Positions 36,482-48,700 of a stretch of 64,000 nt of DNA are shown one piece after another. How positions within the stretch are numbered: position 1 is the stretch's first letter; each line of letters starts with the position of its first letter. Source of the DNA: Takakia lepidozioides (taxonomy: Eukaryota > Streptophyta > Takakiopsida > Takakiales > Takakiaceae). The position numbers and the translations under genes are program-made. The notes under the pieces were generated by a model, which ran no database searches, was not told where the DNA came from, and saw nothing but the letters and a program-made list of their open reading frames with translations. The DNA lies in NCBI GenBank assembly GCA_030704615.1, contig CM060731.1:5392001-5456000 (forward strand), written 5' to 3'.

Positions 36482-36948
36482 TATTGGACAAGGAGCTGAG
36501 GAGAAGGGTGCGGGATGCAACTCTCCTACAAGTGGACCAACCCACCTTAACAAACGTGTTTTTGCTGGCAGAGCGGATAGAGCTCAATATGGTGGAGGAG
36601 CAAGTGGTCATGGTGGGGTTTGGTAAGGAGACACAACGAAGTGGGGCTCCTAGCCAACAACAACCACTACCCCAACGTGCTCAAGGCAACAAGGGGGCTC
36701 AGATGAAGCCCAGGGAAGGACAAAGAGGATCTCAATTGCAGAGGTCACTTCCTTCATTCTCAGGCCAACAACAGTCGGGTGTGACATGTTGGGATTGTGG
36801 AGGACCCCATGTTAAGAGAGATTGCCCGGAGAGATGCAAAGGGCCGACACAGGCACAACCTACACAACTACAGTGTGGGCATTGTGGCAAGTATGGACAT
36901 GAAGAGACCCATTGTTATGACTTGCATCCTGAGCTACGGCCAGGCTAG
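36482..36948 (+). pseudogene. gag: Gag C-terminal half with two CCHC zinc knuckles (copy 2)
   Basis: Reads DKELRRRVRDATLLQ and VFLLAERIELNMVEEQ, then a Gln/Pro-rich linker and two zinc knuckles: CWDCGGPHVKRDC and CGHCGKYGHEETHC. Two knuckles of the form C-x2-C-x4-H-x4-C are typical of nucleic-acid-binding Gag. The capsid N-terminal part is missing: the frame emerges from a tandem repeat. After the TAG near 36946 an Arg/Gly-rich stretch (RGRGNVVQRGRGGRGRGGGR) continues in frame toward the protease. Confidence 0.75.
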
Positions 36949-37077
36949 TTCCAAGGGAACAATGGTGGCCGAGGACGAGGCAATGTAGTCCAGAGAGGTA
37001 GAGGAGGCAGAGGTCGTGGTGGAGGTCGTAACCAAAACCAAGGAGCACAAGGTCAAGGTCAAGGTCATGAGCAAGGC

Positions 37078-38457
37078 ATGGTGGATATGCTTGCCCAGCT
37101 AGAGCAACGTCTTGCTGCCATGGCCACTACTAATGTGGCGTCAGCTCCAAGGCCTGAGGTTCAAGCTCCACCTGCACAACCTCCTATGCCTAGGGACGAC
37201 CAGATTGGTATGGGCTTCATGTGTGGAGCCGCACTTGCTGGACCATTGCATGTGGACTCTGCAGCTGCTGTCACTCGAGCAGCAACGCGTGCTCCTGAGC
37301 CAAGAGGACCAGATGTGGATTTTGATCCACAAAGGAGGGAAGCAAGTCGACAGACAAGGCTTCCACAGTCTTTCACATTGGCTGAGACAGTGCCAACTAC
37401 GCCATCGATGGTACCCGCTCACCCAAGTGTGTCAGAGGTAGAACCACGAGTATCAGTGGGGAGAGTTGGTGTGGCTCGGGAAATGCCAGTGGGTGATGCT
37501 GCAAAGCAGGGTGTAGCCAGTACATTGTTGGGGGCGGCTACGGTGATTTGCCAAGCTCCATTGTTTTCTGCGATGATCATTGCAATGCCGGGGATTCGGC
37601 CAGCTGTTGTGTTCAGACTAGCAGCTAGACTTTGTGAGAGTGGTGATGCATCGGCACTATCTGCGGGGATAACGGATAATGTGCAGTGCATGGATGTCAT
37701 GGACTCAAGGGTGAAGACAGCCACAGCTGCACCATGGCAAGCGGCAACTGCAAGGTTGCAAGAGTTGTCAACTAGACCAGCCATTGAGCGTAGTATGATG
37801 ACTCATGGGGTAGTCCTGGGGGACAATCAGGATGGTGTGTTTCAGTTGGGTGGCCCAGCCGGGAAGAGGTATAGGCTACTATGGGTCTTGTTGGACTCGG
37901 GAGCACAACCATTGATGTTGGGAAGAACAGCAATTGCAGGCTTGGGCCGTACAGAGGCGGATTTGGAGCCTTATCCTTTCCAAATTCAAACATCTTTGGG
38001 TGGTTCAGAGAAGGCACGAGGGATTACACGCCATGAATTCTTCATTCGATTGCAGCCAGATCATCCTACGGATGGCTCAGTCATGAGAGCTAAAGCCATT
38101 GTTACGGACGCGATGTCATATGATGTGCTTGTTGGTGGGGCTGTGTTATACCCCATGGGCTTTACTTTGGACTTTTGGGAGGAAACGACATCCTATAGGC
38201 CGGAATGGCAGTCAGGAGATGGCCGACGTGCACTGCTCTCAGTGCAGTTTATTGGGAATGTAGCGGTGGATCATAGGAACATGATGCCCACATTGGCTGC
38301 ATTTTCAGGGGCGGTGAGCTCTTGGAGGGCAATAGCCATGCATGTGATAGGCCATCACCTGATGAGGACAAACAATTGGCATATAAGGCTGATTTGCTTC
38401 CTTATGTGCCTGTGCATATTCCACTGTGGGGTACGGTTGGGAATTTGCATCGAGTAG
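37078..38457 (+). pseudogene. Protease region with N-terminal coiled segment and C-terminal linker (copy 2)
   Basis: A 459-residue frame. Residues 1-20 (MLAQLEQRLAAMATTN) look coiled. About 80-270 are Ala/Val-rich with no known domain. The aspartic protease follows: LLWVLLDSGAQPLMLGRTAI (active-site Asp-Ser-Gly at about nt 37895), then AKAIVTDAMSYDVLVGGAVL and YPMGFTLDFWE. The DSGAQP...DVLVG order fits a retropepsin. The frame shifts near 38310, after which the linker continues in the next frame. Role: cuts the polyprotein. Confidence 0.7.
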
Positions 38458-38585
38458 CAGGTGAATGTGTGCACCAAACATGGCATGAGGCCTTTCCATT
38501 GATGAGTGAGGGGAGCTCAGTGACATTACCTGGACCTCCTGAGTTAGCTCCCTTTGGACACGGTGCCCATTATCTGGCAACCACC
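38310..38585 (+). pseudogene. Conserved linker between protease and methyltransferase (copy 2)
   Basis: Frame with EGNSHACDRPSPDEDKQ, then VPVHIPLWGTVGNLHRVAGE and WHEAFPLMSEGSSVTLPGPP. Copy 1 has the counterpart at about 19250-19500 (EGNAHAEDVPPSAEQDD, HTPLWGTSKDLQQAADGR, WVEAFVPSGEVESAV). No family recognised. Conservation of the (H/V)(I/T)PLWGT and W.EAF phrases suggests a folded or docking segment. Confidence 0.55.
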
Positions 38586-39879
38586 TGACACAGGGATTTG
38601 TTTGCTAGACCTGTTTGGAGGCATGAGCACTAGGCTTGCAGGAGTGTTGCAAGCAGGGATTAAAGTACACAAGTACTTGTATGTGGAGAAGGATGAGATC
38701 GCTCGACGTATTTCTATGTGTCACATCGCCTTGCTCACACACCGGTATCCTGAGTTGTTGCCTCTCTCAGCAATTCAAGGGTATCAAAATGCCTTGCCAG
38801 CAGACATTACCTTGCTGGGGGCGGATGATTTGGACCGGTATGGTTCCATTGACTTGGTGATAGCTGGATGGCCTTGCCAATGACACTCTCCCGCAGGTCA
38901 TGGGAATGGCTTGCATGATGCACGATCGCATTTGTTTTGGGAGATGTTGCGAGTGTTGCGGGACTTGCAGACGAAACAAGTGCAACCTCTAGGCTATATC
39001 TTGGAGAATGTTCTTCTTATGGGGGATTCTCGGGCCAGGGTAATGGCCAGTGTGCATCAGGTGCGGTCTTGGATTGGATCGGTGGTGTTATTGGATACAG
39101 CAGCGATGGGATCACACGCGCATCGACCTCGATTGTGGTGGACCAATCTTGCACCACCAAAGCTACTTAAGAGAGCATACGATTCCATTCAACGGCCACC
39201 CAATCTCACGGTTGAAGGCATTTTGGACCAAGGGAGGCAACCACAGAGAGTGCGACATGATGATCGTCCACCTCTAGCAGTGGTCAATCGAGTAGGGCAG
39301 CCACGTGCGGCCTTGCCTACGCTCATGAGCTTTCCCTCGTCTCATGCTTTCCAAGACAATGGTCCTAGGTTGATTTGGGACAGTGTGCTACAGCAATTGG
39401 TGGGGCCCAATGCGGATGAACGAGAGCGGGCAATGGGATTTGCCACCGGCACTACAAATGTGCCAGCTCTGTCAGCGGCATCACGCCGCCAAGTGTTGGG
39501 TCAAGCAATGGATTTAAATTGCTTGACATGGATAATTGGCTTGTGCATGGCTGAACAACGGAGATTGCAAGCATTGATGGCTACTTCTACACTCCCATTG
39601 GATGGTGCATCCTCCCTGCCAACCGGGACGGTTGAGGCAGTGAGTGGGGGCGAGCACAGGATCGTGGGTTGCAAACACCCATGGAAGATGTGGGATGAGA
39701 TGCGCAAAGAGATAGTCATTGGATCTCTCAAGCAGCAGTATGAGGAGTGGGAAGAGCCATGGACTGAGGATCAGTTGGAGGCCAAGGTGGCCAAGGTTTT
39801 TGAAGAGGTTGAGAATATTTCTTGCTCAGAGGATGTTCTCAAGGTGGCTATGGCGGAGCAACTGGAGGCTACGCCATAA
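38554..39879 (+). pseudogene. C5 cytosine DNA methyltransferase within pol (copy 2)
   Basis: Frame 38554-38883 gives ICLLDLFGGMSTRLAGVLQA (motif I, S-adenosylmethionine binding), VEKDEIARRI (motif II) and LVIAGWPCQ (motif IV, catalytic Cys). A TGA at 38881-38883 follows the PCQ. In the same frame 38911-39879 resumes with GYILENV (motif VI), HAHRPRLWWTN (motif VIII), ERERAMGFATGT and SRRQVLGQAMDLNCLTW (motifs IX-X). Motif I is closer to the family consensus than in copy 1. Apart from the stop in the catalytic loop, the domain is open for about 440 codons. The family methylates cytosine C5 in DNA. A tail of about 90 residues (MRKEIVIGSLKQQYEEWEEP, then EVENISCSEDVLK) leads to RT. Confidence 0.87.
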
Positions 39880-40077
39880 TCAGATTGGGCGGACAAGGCC
39901 CAAGAGGTTGTTATCTAGCAACCAAAGGATTCGTCTCTTACCTCCAAGCCTGGTGTACCCAAGGTTGCAGTCACTAAGGACAATTGGGAACCAGATGTTG
40001 GACCTACAGTCACCGGAGGAGAGAGATGGAGGATCCAGCGATTTCTAAGGGCTTATAGAAATTGCTTTGCCTTCGGT

Positions 40078-41248
40078 TTGAAGGATTTGGGAAGTTTGAA
40101 GGGTCAGGAGATTCGTATTGATTTGGCAAGTGACACGCCAATCTTTCGAAGGCCCTACCAGTATAGTGACATGGAGAGGTCATTGATCCAGTCACGGACT
40201 ATGGAGTTGTTCGAAGCTGGATTGGTGGAGTTGTCAGGCGGGGAGTATGCCTCGGCAACGGTGATGCCAGCTAAGAAGGATATCTATGGCAATTGGACAG
40301 AAAGAATGATGTGTGGGGACTATCGTCCTATGAACCATCAGACTAAGTCCGATAGATATGCCATGCCAACTCCAGAGGAGATCTTTGATGCCATTGGGCA
40401 TGCAAAAGTGTTTAGCACATTGGACTTGCGATCCGGTTACCACCAGTTGCCAATCAAAGAGGCTGACAAGCAAAAGACGGCATTCTGGGGGATTGACCAA
40501 CATGGGAAGGATTGTTTGTATCAATGGCGGTTCTTACCGTTTGGGTTGAAAAATGCTCTTGCAGAGTTTCAGAGGGTCATGGATAGGATTCTCGCAGGGC
40601 TAGACTTCGCCCGGTTCTACATTGATGATATCATCGTCTTTAGTGCTACGGTTGAGGAGCATGAGAGACACCTTCAGGTGGTGTTTGAGCGCTAGCGCAC
40701 AGGTTGAAACTGCACCCCGGAAAGTGCAAGTTCTTTCACAATCAGATTGAGTATCTGGGCCTCATGATATACCCTGGAGGATTGGGTGTTCAACAGACAA
40801 AGGTGGAGGCCATTGCATGCATTCCACGCCCCATGGATGTGAGCAGAGTTCGTGCTTTCATGGGATTGACAAACTACTATCGACGGTTTGTCAAGGGATT
40901 TAGCAACATTGCAAAGGCTCTTACCAAGTTGACCAAGGTGGGTCAGGAGTGGCAGTGGGAGGAGGAGCAGGAGGAAGCCTTTGAGGAACTCAAGACTCGA
41001 TTGACTTCTGCACCTATTCTGAGGCGGCCTTTCCAACTATATACGGATTGGAGTATGCTGGGGATTGGAGCAGTGCTCACACAGGTGGATGATGAAGGAA
41101 GAGAGTTTGAAGTGGCATATGCTAGTCGCTCGAACAATGATGCCGAGGCGAAGTATAGTTCTTATAAAGGGGAGTGTCTAGCTGCGGTATGGGCAGTGGC
41201 ACATTTCAGATGCTACCTCTATGGCAATCTCTTCACCCTTGTCACGGA
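40078..41248 (+). pseudogene. RT and first part of RNase H (copy 2)
   Basis: Frame 40078-40695: DLGSLKGQEIRIDLASDTPI, GEYASATVMPAKKDIYGNW, MCGDYRPMNHQTKSDRY, FSTLDLRSGYHQLPIKEADK, FLPFGLKNALAEFQRVMDRI and the catalytic YIDDIIVF. A TAG at 40693 and a frameshift precede 40704, which carries the thumb (GLMIYPGGLGVQQTKVEAIA) and RNase H (YTDWSMLGIGAVLTQVDDEG, then AKYSSYKGECLAAVWAVAHF). The domain stops at LFTLVTD where a DNA transposon inserted (target duplication 41241-41248). RNase H resumes at 50279. Confidence 0.88.
41241..41248 (+). repeat. Target site duplication, left copy
   Basis: GTCACGGA, repeated exactly at 50279-50286. Removing one copy plus 41249-50278 rejoins the RNase H codons for VTDHQPLKW, so this is a clean insertion footprint. 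Confidence 0.9.
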
Positions 41249-41394
41249 CCCGGGGGGTGCACTCCTCATTAAATGTACCAGCCACGTGCGTGCACAGGAG
41301 GGGGTATTTTAAACCCCCCCATGTACAACATTATACATACAGAGGGGGGTTTAAAACACCTTAAATATAATTTTACAGGAGGGGGTTGTTGAGT

Positions 41395-41485
41395 TTTTAG
41401 GGATAGTGTAGTGGTAAGAATGGCGATTCCGCCGCAATGCATCCTGGGATCGAATCATGGAATCGTCGTTTTGTATGTTTGTTTT
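41395..41485 (+). mobile_element. tRNA-like SINE head with T tract
   Basis: GGGATAGTGTAGTGGTAAGA (A box region) and CTGGGATCGAATCATGG (B box region) about 35 bp apart, followed by T15 at 41482-41496, a Pol III stop. The middle GGCGATTCCGCC could pair as an anticodon-like stem. It resembles tRNA-Gly-type heads, but the acceptor ends do not pair. Confidence 0.5.
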
Positions 41486-42078
41486 TTTTTTTTTTTTCGC
41501 TCCACGATCTTTCTCCCCTGACCTCCCGCGGCTTTCTCTTTTCTTTCTCCTCCTCTCCCGCGTTCGCCTTCCCTTCCGCGGGCTTTCTCTTTTTCCTCCT
41601 CTCCTCTCCCCTCCTCTCCACAGGGCATGGTAGGACAATGTGGTGAGGGCACCAGAATGTGGTGAGGGCACTGACTTGGGAGAAGGTTTGAGGTTGTGAT
41701 GTATGTAGAGGGCAGGAATCGAAGGGGATGAAGTAAGTGCGCGGGAATGTGGGGCAGGCCTGGGCTAATCGGTGATGATATGCGGGTGTGGTGGCGGATT
41801 GTTGTGCAGCAATGACAGGAGGACATGGGCATCAAGATTCCCAGTCATCAGAGGTAATGAGCACATTAGGCCTATTTTCTTTCCTAATAATGATTGGCGT
41901 GACACAATGGTTGTACTCACTGTATCAGGCCTATTCTCATCCTTATTGAATCCAAACAGCCAGAGGGACAAGATGCCCCTAAGTGTACAGAACCTGAACG
42001 TCCTGAATCTGAAGGATTTGGTACTCAAGAGTTTACACAAGACGAGCAAAATCTACACATGGGGTAACTGTCCCCCCT

Positions 42079-44090
42079 TTGCAGAACGGTTGGGCGTCCA
42101 GGAGCAATCCCAAGCTACCTAGACGACAAACAATTCACATGCAAAGGGCTGGCTTGCGGCTGGCCATTTTCAACTTCTCAGGGCTTACTAACCAAAGGAA
42201 ACAACTCGAAGTGGGACAAGTCCTTCGGACTAATGATATTCATATCTGTGCTGGGCAAGAAACATGGGAAACTTCGGATAAACTGGTTGGAGATGTCAAT
42301 GGTTATAAATGGGCAGGTAGAATGTGTACTCTCAAGGAAGCCTCTGCCAAACGCGGTCAAAAAGGGGTTGGATTCTTTGTCCGTGATTTCTTGTTTGATA
42401 ATTGTGAAATTATCAAAAAGGGTTTGAGGTACGAACATAGTATCTGGCTAAAACTGAATCTGAAGGGTGGCATGAGTACGAAGGACCTCTTTGTGGGTTG
42501 TGTTTACATGCCCACAGAGGGGACCCTTAGTGTTGACGCAGACAAAGCCTTCGAAGATGTAAAGCTGGACTGTGCTTCGTTCCTTGCCAAAGGTCAGGTA
42601 GTGCTATTGGGTGACTTCAATGCCCGGGTGGGCAAAGGGCTCCATCAGGACGATATCCCATGATAGAGGCCCTAGTTCTCCTCTTTAACCTTATCTGGAA
42701 GACTGAAATGATCCCCTTTTGCTGGCGACAGGGGGTCATTGTCAGTCTATACAAGAAGGGTGACAGAGAAGAACCGGGGAACTACCGTGGCATCACACTC
42801 AGGAGTTGATTAATTGCGCGAAGCGATACTTTGATCTTTGGGGGCTAGAGGCTAATGTCAGCAAATGTGCAGTGGTAGCATTCAACGACAGAGGAGAGGG
42901 AGGAAGTGATCTTAAGTGGCAGTGGGGTAGCCAAGAGATCCCGGTCCTCCCTTCCTACACTTACCTGGGCGTTGAGTTTTCCTCCAATTGTAATTGGGAT
43001 GCACATATCCGGAAAGTTGTTCGAACTGGCAAGGGCAAAGCTCTGGGGCTCACTAAAATTTTTCACTGCAGAGGGGTCATCTCTGAGGTTAAGAAAACCA
43101 TGCTTTGTCGCGTTATTAGACCTGCCTTGGAGTACGGATCTGCTATATGGGTTGATAACTCCAACCAGGCTAAGTCTCTAGAATCCATTCAAGTGGGGGT
43201 GCTTAAGGAGTGTATGTCAGCATGCTCCAAAACAGCCAATGTGGCTGTTCGGGGTGAGTTTGGCATTCCATCCTTAAGCTCCCGACGAGATGAATTCAAG
43301 GTCAGATGGTGGGGTCAGCTGCAACATATGCCCAACACCATATATCCTAAGTTGATTGACTCTATATCTTGGAAACAGGACCGCCCTGTCAAACAGGCTA
43401 AGTCCTGGCAGAAGAGAGTAGAAAAGATTCTCAAGGACCTGGACCTGGATCCGCAAGTCTTGACCCTGCTGGATAAATCTGCCTTAGAGGCTGTAGTGTC
43501 TGAGGCCATGTCTGTTGCCATGAGATTGTCTGATGAAAATGAAGTTAGGCAGAGAACTTCCCTGAACTTGTTTCCAGTCAGTGACATGGGGGTGGACATC
43601 TTGGATGACCTCAAGGGTCTACCCACTCTCGGCACTAGACTGAAATTTAAACTCAGGGCAAGAAGCCTACCTTTGAACAGCAAACAGAAGCAGAGAGGAA
43701 AGGGAGAGTGCAATTGTCCGTTGTGTGGGCAATCTGAAGACAGTATTCATTTTCTGATACGCTGTCCGGGTTCTCTCACCAAAGAGAGGCTCTCTTCAAT
43801 TCTATCAAGGGAATTGTGCCTGTACCCCTGTTTACCAACTTTGAAAGTCTCGAGGCTGAGCCAAAAGCCCAGGTCCTCTTGAGGCCTAGTTTTTGGGCAA
43901 ATCACACACAACAGATTGATGCTTGTGTGAAGGGTTTTCTAGAGGATATCTGGAAAACCCGGATTAATTCCTTATACGATGGTAAGTCTTACTACCAACG
44001 TCAGCCCTGTTCCTTTTGTTCCCACTGAAACTGGGCGTGGGGTCAATGGCCACAAGGCTACGGCAAACAACGTCTTATGAGTACAATCTC
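42079..44090 (+). pseudogene. LINE fragment, endonuclease plus RT C-terminal part
   Basis: Frame 42079-42663: endonuclease with FNFSGLTNQRKQLEVGQVL, ICAGQETWE (metal-site Glu), VGCVYMPTEGT and LLGDFNARVGKGLHQDD. Then an RT finger piece at about 42690-42805 (GVIVSLYKKGDREEPGNYRG), and frame 42806-43882 with LWGLEANVSKCAVVAFNDRG, YTYLGVEFSSNCNWDAHIRK, MLCRVIRPALEYGSAIWVDN and a terminal zinc knuckle CNCPLCGQSEDSIHFLIRC. The RT palm with the catalytic aspartates is deleted between the two, so it is dead. The tail (WKTRINSLYDGKSYYQRQ) matches 6299-6458. A different family from the LINE at 1-5.4 kb. Confidence 0.8.
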
Positions 44091-44539
44091 ATCCTTATCA
44101 TCCCTCGCCTTTTGGAAAATTCCAGCCATAATTGAAGGGCAATTGGTTGTTGTACTTAACTGCATGAATGTTCCCCTTTCTGTTGGAATGAGCCGCACGT
44201 CCTTTCCATGCTGACATACCCTTTCTTCTTCCTGCAGGATCCTTTGCCCAGCCCTGTTATTTCTATCATTTGTGCCATCCTCTTGGTGTTTCCACAGCCT
44301 CCCCTCATTGCCAGTGAAGTGTTTCTTTCTCTTCCCTTTGTCTTTAAAGACACTCCAACTGTTAGCTGCAGTACCCTTCGCTGATTTCTTATTGCCTTTG
44401 ACCTCATGTATGTTTTCAATCATGTTTGAAGGGTGATCACTTGCTGCCATATGCATGACTGTGTCCTTGACTGCTTCTCTTGTCTCAGTATGATGTTTAA
44501 TTGTTGTCATGTCAGGCTGTGCTCACCTGCACCGTGGTG

Positions 44540-45240
44540 TCTTCAAATGGATCAATTTTTCAGACACGGTCTTGCCAACTGAATGATGCAGGTTCACTTG
44601 GGAGAGTGCACTCCCCCTTTCCTCTCTGCTTCTGTTTCATGTTCAAAGGTAGGCTTCCTTCCCTGAGTTTAAATTTCAGTCTAGTGCCGAGAGTGGGTGG
44701 ACCCTTGAGGTCATCCAAGATGTCCTCCCCCATGTCACTGACTAGAAACAAGTTCAGGGAAGTTTTATGCCTAACTTCATTTTCATCAGACAATCTCATG
44801 GCAATCATGGCTTTGGACACTACAGCCTCTAAGTCTGATTTATCCAGCAGGGTCAAGACTTGCGGATCCAGGTCCAGGTCCTTGAGAATCTCTTATACTC
44901 TGGCCTTGGGAAAACACCTTTTGATCTCAGTCCAGAAAGTGGTCAGAGGTACCAATATCAGTTCTGTCGATCAACACATTGGCACACTGGGGGAACAAAT
45001 TTTTGTCCATTATGATATAGTCCACAATGGAACGTTCCCCAGTTTGGGATTTCTCACGAGTCCACTGCACTTGGTCACCTCTTGTCTTGTTAATCAAGGT
45101 CAAAAGCTGAAGCTCTTCCAGACAGTTAATTAACCGTCTGCCATTAGAATTCAGCTCGTCCTCACCAGAAGACCCAATGATATCGTCCTGATGGAGCCCT
45201 TTGCCCACTTGGGCATTGAAGTCACCCTACAATAGCACCA
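44540..45240 (-). pseudogene. Second LINE fragment, opposite orientation
   Basis: Minus strand: 45208-44927 continues an endonuclease (VGKGLHQDDIIGSSGEDELN, then SIVDYIIMDKNLFPQCANVL and TDIGTSDHF with the terminal SDH motif). 44905-44560 jumps to the C-terminal region (LLDKSDLEAVVSKAMIAMRL, RLKFKLREGSLPLNMKQKQR). It is the same family as the plus-strand fragment at 42-44 kb, whose matching regions are 42600-42660 and 43460-43715. It has its own internal deletion. Between them, 44100-44510 (minus) carries an unrecognised charged frame (VKGNKKSAKGTAANSWSVFK). Confidence 0.75.
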
Positions 45241-45244
45241 CAGA

Positions 45245-45763
45245 GATGAAGAGAAGCTTTGGAATGAGACACTTTTCTGACCCCAGTCAATGGTGGGACA
45301 ATGTGGGTCGGATGGTCAACTGGAAACAGCAGCGGCAACAGCGCAATTGATAAAGCAAGGCACTGCTGATGAAAGGTACCTTCTTCAACGTATTTCAGCC
45401 TGAGGGCACCTTCTGGTTTGACCTGTTTCAGCCTGTTTTTCCCTCTCATCAGACTCAGCCCTGAAGCATATGTATTGAATTCTGTAAGTTAGCTCGTTGG
45501 GTGGATCTGCGGTGCTCTGGAGTGACTTTGCAAGTTGCTGCCGAGGTGGTAGCATGACAGTACCTAAAAAAAGATAATAGATAGAACAAGGGACTGCTAA
45601 TGAAGGTACCTTCTTCAAACAGGCTAATGAAGGTGTTCACTATGCAAGGTGTCACATACAAATGCATCTGAGCAGAAATTATAGGTGATGAGCTTGTCTC
45701 AGCAAAATTTCATTTCATTTCCATGGGGGGGGTAGTGTCCTTTCAGCCAAGCAAGAAGAGAGG
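45245..45763. other. Spacer between LINE fragment and transposase
   Basis: No gene. A direct repeat ACTGCTGATGAAAGGTACCT (45362) and ACTGCTAATGAAGGTACCTT (45594) with TTCTTCAA following, about 232 bp apart, plus a further AATGAAGGT at about 45627. It may hold the transposase promoter; no TATA box is convincing. Confidence 0.4.
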
Positions 45764-48700
45764 ATGGTTCTAAAAGGGGATACTGTACACATTAAGATTT
45801 TAGACCAAAATGATGGGGACCAAGGATTGAAAAGACCTCTATCTTCCAGTGGTTCTACGATCTTGCATGAGGACAGACCAGGCAAGGACCCGGCACCAGT
45901 GTCTACCAAGATGAGGATGGACCCTGATACACCCTTTGCTGGCGATGGTGGAAATGAAGACCATGCACATGAGCATGCACTTCAGCAAAGATCTGGTAGA
46001 TTGTGCAATACGTTGGCTACATCCAACGATATTCAAAAATGGCAGAAAGAGATTAGAGCCGTTGAAAGGAAAATCTCTGCAGAAGGACGATGTGACAAGT
46101 TTGAGCTGATGACAAAGGACCAACAAGGACAAGCAATGTTCCACATATGGTGTGTTGAGTGTGAGGATGTTTATGCACGGTCTGGGAAAAACAAACCATA
46201 TGATGCATGTGCAAACTTTATGAGATCTCATTTGAGGAGTGAGGGGGCATCGCATAGCCTATGAGAGGCGTCATGGGAAGGGTTCATCACAATGTGTCAT
46301 CAGCCCTGTAAATGCAGATGAAGCATTAGACGCAAAGAAGAACAGGGTGAAGGAGGCATTAGAGGAAGTCGCTCAGTTTTGTGAGGACAATCCTGGAAAC
46401 AGATTTGAGATTGTGGAAGCCACAATTGGAGACTATTCGCAGTTGGGTTCCATAAGGATTAGGTGCCCACTGGATTCGAAGTGGCTACTCTTGTTTCCAA
46501 GGACAGGTTCTTTGCAATCTTCTTTGACAGAGCATGTGAAAGGAAAAACTCATGTCAATGCAGAGATTTGCCAGAAGGTTGGAAGTAGTGAAGGACCTTG
46601 CAAAAAGAGAGGAAGGCCTCCAAAGCCTATGATTGCCAAAGATGTAAAGCAACGGGATCTAAGCTCTTTCTTGGTCAGTCAACCTGTGTTGTCGTCCCCA
46701 CCACTTGACAATCCAATTGTGGCATCAACAATGGGAGCATCCTCGTCACAAACTCCATACGCTTGTGTTGACGCTGCCCAACGGGGAGATCTGATCGAGG
46801 ATTGACAATTACAGCAAAGGTCCCAATGCAACAAAGGAAGAGACAGTTTGTGTTGGGGCCTATGGGATGAATGGTGGGAGTACAACCAGCAGAGAATAAG
46901 TCTGAAACCATTCCTTCAAGATAGCAAGGGAGGAAAGAAGTGGTATGTCGAGCCGTTGACAAATGCAACCATCACTCTAAACAATCAAGAGCATAAGGTT
47001 GTTGGTACATTTCGGCACGCGGATTGTTTTAGAGTGTCATTGGATGGGGAGCCATTTCCAAACTTGAGATGTTCACCATGTTCTTCCATTCCCTTGGAAA
47101 ATGACTTCAGAATGAGGGTATATAGAGAAAGAGGTGCCATGGAATGTAGAGGGGAGAGAGATACTGGCAAGGGAAGAAGGTTGTCATATCTTGGAAATGC
47201 GGAGATTGTCAAACAAGTTTACAAAAACAGACAGGAGTTGAGGCAGTTGAGGTTCAAATTGTGGGAGGCCAGGACCAAAGTGGCATCATTGTCTGTGCGA
47301 TGTAGGAGTTTGAAGGAGTCTGGGATTGAGGCAATTGAAAGAGGAGATGTTCTCAAATTTTGTCGTGATATTGTTGATGCACATAGGAGGGGGGATTTTG
47401 AAGGAAAAGAAAGTTTGTGGGATTTTCTTGTTGATATGGGCAAGAATATTGACAGGTCTCCACAAGGGAAGAGGTATGGTACTAGCACAAAAACAATGTT
47501 TGAGACTGTGCAGCTTTGGGGGGTCCGAGATTGCATCATTTTTTGGCTTCAAATGTGGGGGGTCCTTCTATTGATACTACAAGACGGTCTTTGAGGAAAG
47601 GTTTGAAGTATAGAACGGGAGAAACAGATGATATATTTCAGCATGTGGCTGGAATTTACAGAGATGTGATGGAATATGCAAATATTCCATTGGGAAGCAT
47701 CCCAGTGATGGTGGCCGAAGATGAAACTGTTGTGAAGCAATTGGTACGTTGGATTGCTAGGGATGACACCCTTCTCGGGTTTTGTGGGCTTCAAGACAAC
47801 CATGTATGTATTTCAAATTTTGTGGTGCAAGTGGGAGAAGGGGAATCAGGGTACCAACATATTGTGGAGGCATTCAAAAACAATGTGGTTGCCCATTATG
47901 CTAGAGTGTTGATAGCAAATCCTCTACATGTACAGTTACCTCGATTGGTATTGGTAATCCAGCTCACTTGCAATAGATTTGACAACAATTTTGTGAGATC
48001 ACAATGGGAAGTGGTGAGACAGTTGTGGGACAAATATGTGAGGGACGTGGTTGGGCCTATAATTGGGCATGCTTCAGACGGAGATAGTAGGAGGAGAAAA
48101 GTGATGTTAGAAGATTATGCCAATGGGGCTGGAAATAGATTTTGCATCCCTTGGGAAGGATGGTTGTTTACAGGTCGAGTGTGCAACGGGGGAGATATAT
48201 ACGGACTCCATGATCAGGACTTCATCCACAATGGGAAAAAATTGGTAAATCCCTTGGACAGTGCATCACGGACTTTGGTGTTGGGTGATGAGGTTGCTAC
48301 ATTGAATCATGTGTTATTGGTCTACCATTCATTTTCAGTGGACAAGCATGGACTTCGGAATGTGATATCAAAAGAGAAGATCGACAGAATTGGGCAGCAG
48401 CTCAACGACTGGCATCTCGGAAGGTGCAAGCTTATTTGAGGGAGTTACAATCAACTGTGAATCATCGAAGAGAGAGGACCAAAGGTACTGAAATTTACCT
48501 ATACATCATTTCATGCTACATCGACATTTTTTTGTCTCCTCACATGTCATTGTGTGAGAGGGTACAATCTGCTGCGAAGGTATCATTTTTTTCAGATTGT
48601 GGAAGTTATGGCTATTCCAGCACGAGGTGTATAATCTGAAATCCTTCTTCATTAGCAGGGAAGCATACTTGGATTTACAAATTTCATGCCACTACGTGGT

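Noticed and set aside
36245-36611. Minus-strand Pro/Ser-rich frames at 36.2-36.6 kb
   Set aside because: They translate the tandem ~60 bp repeat antisense to the gag frame.
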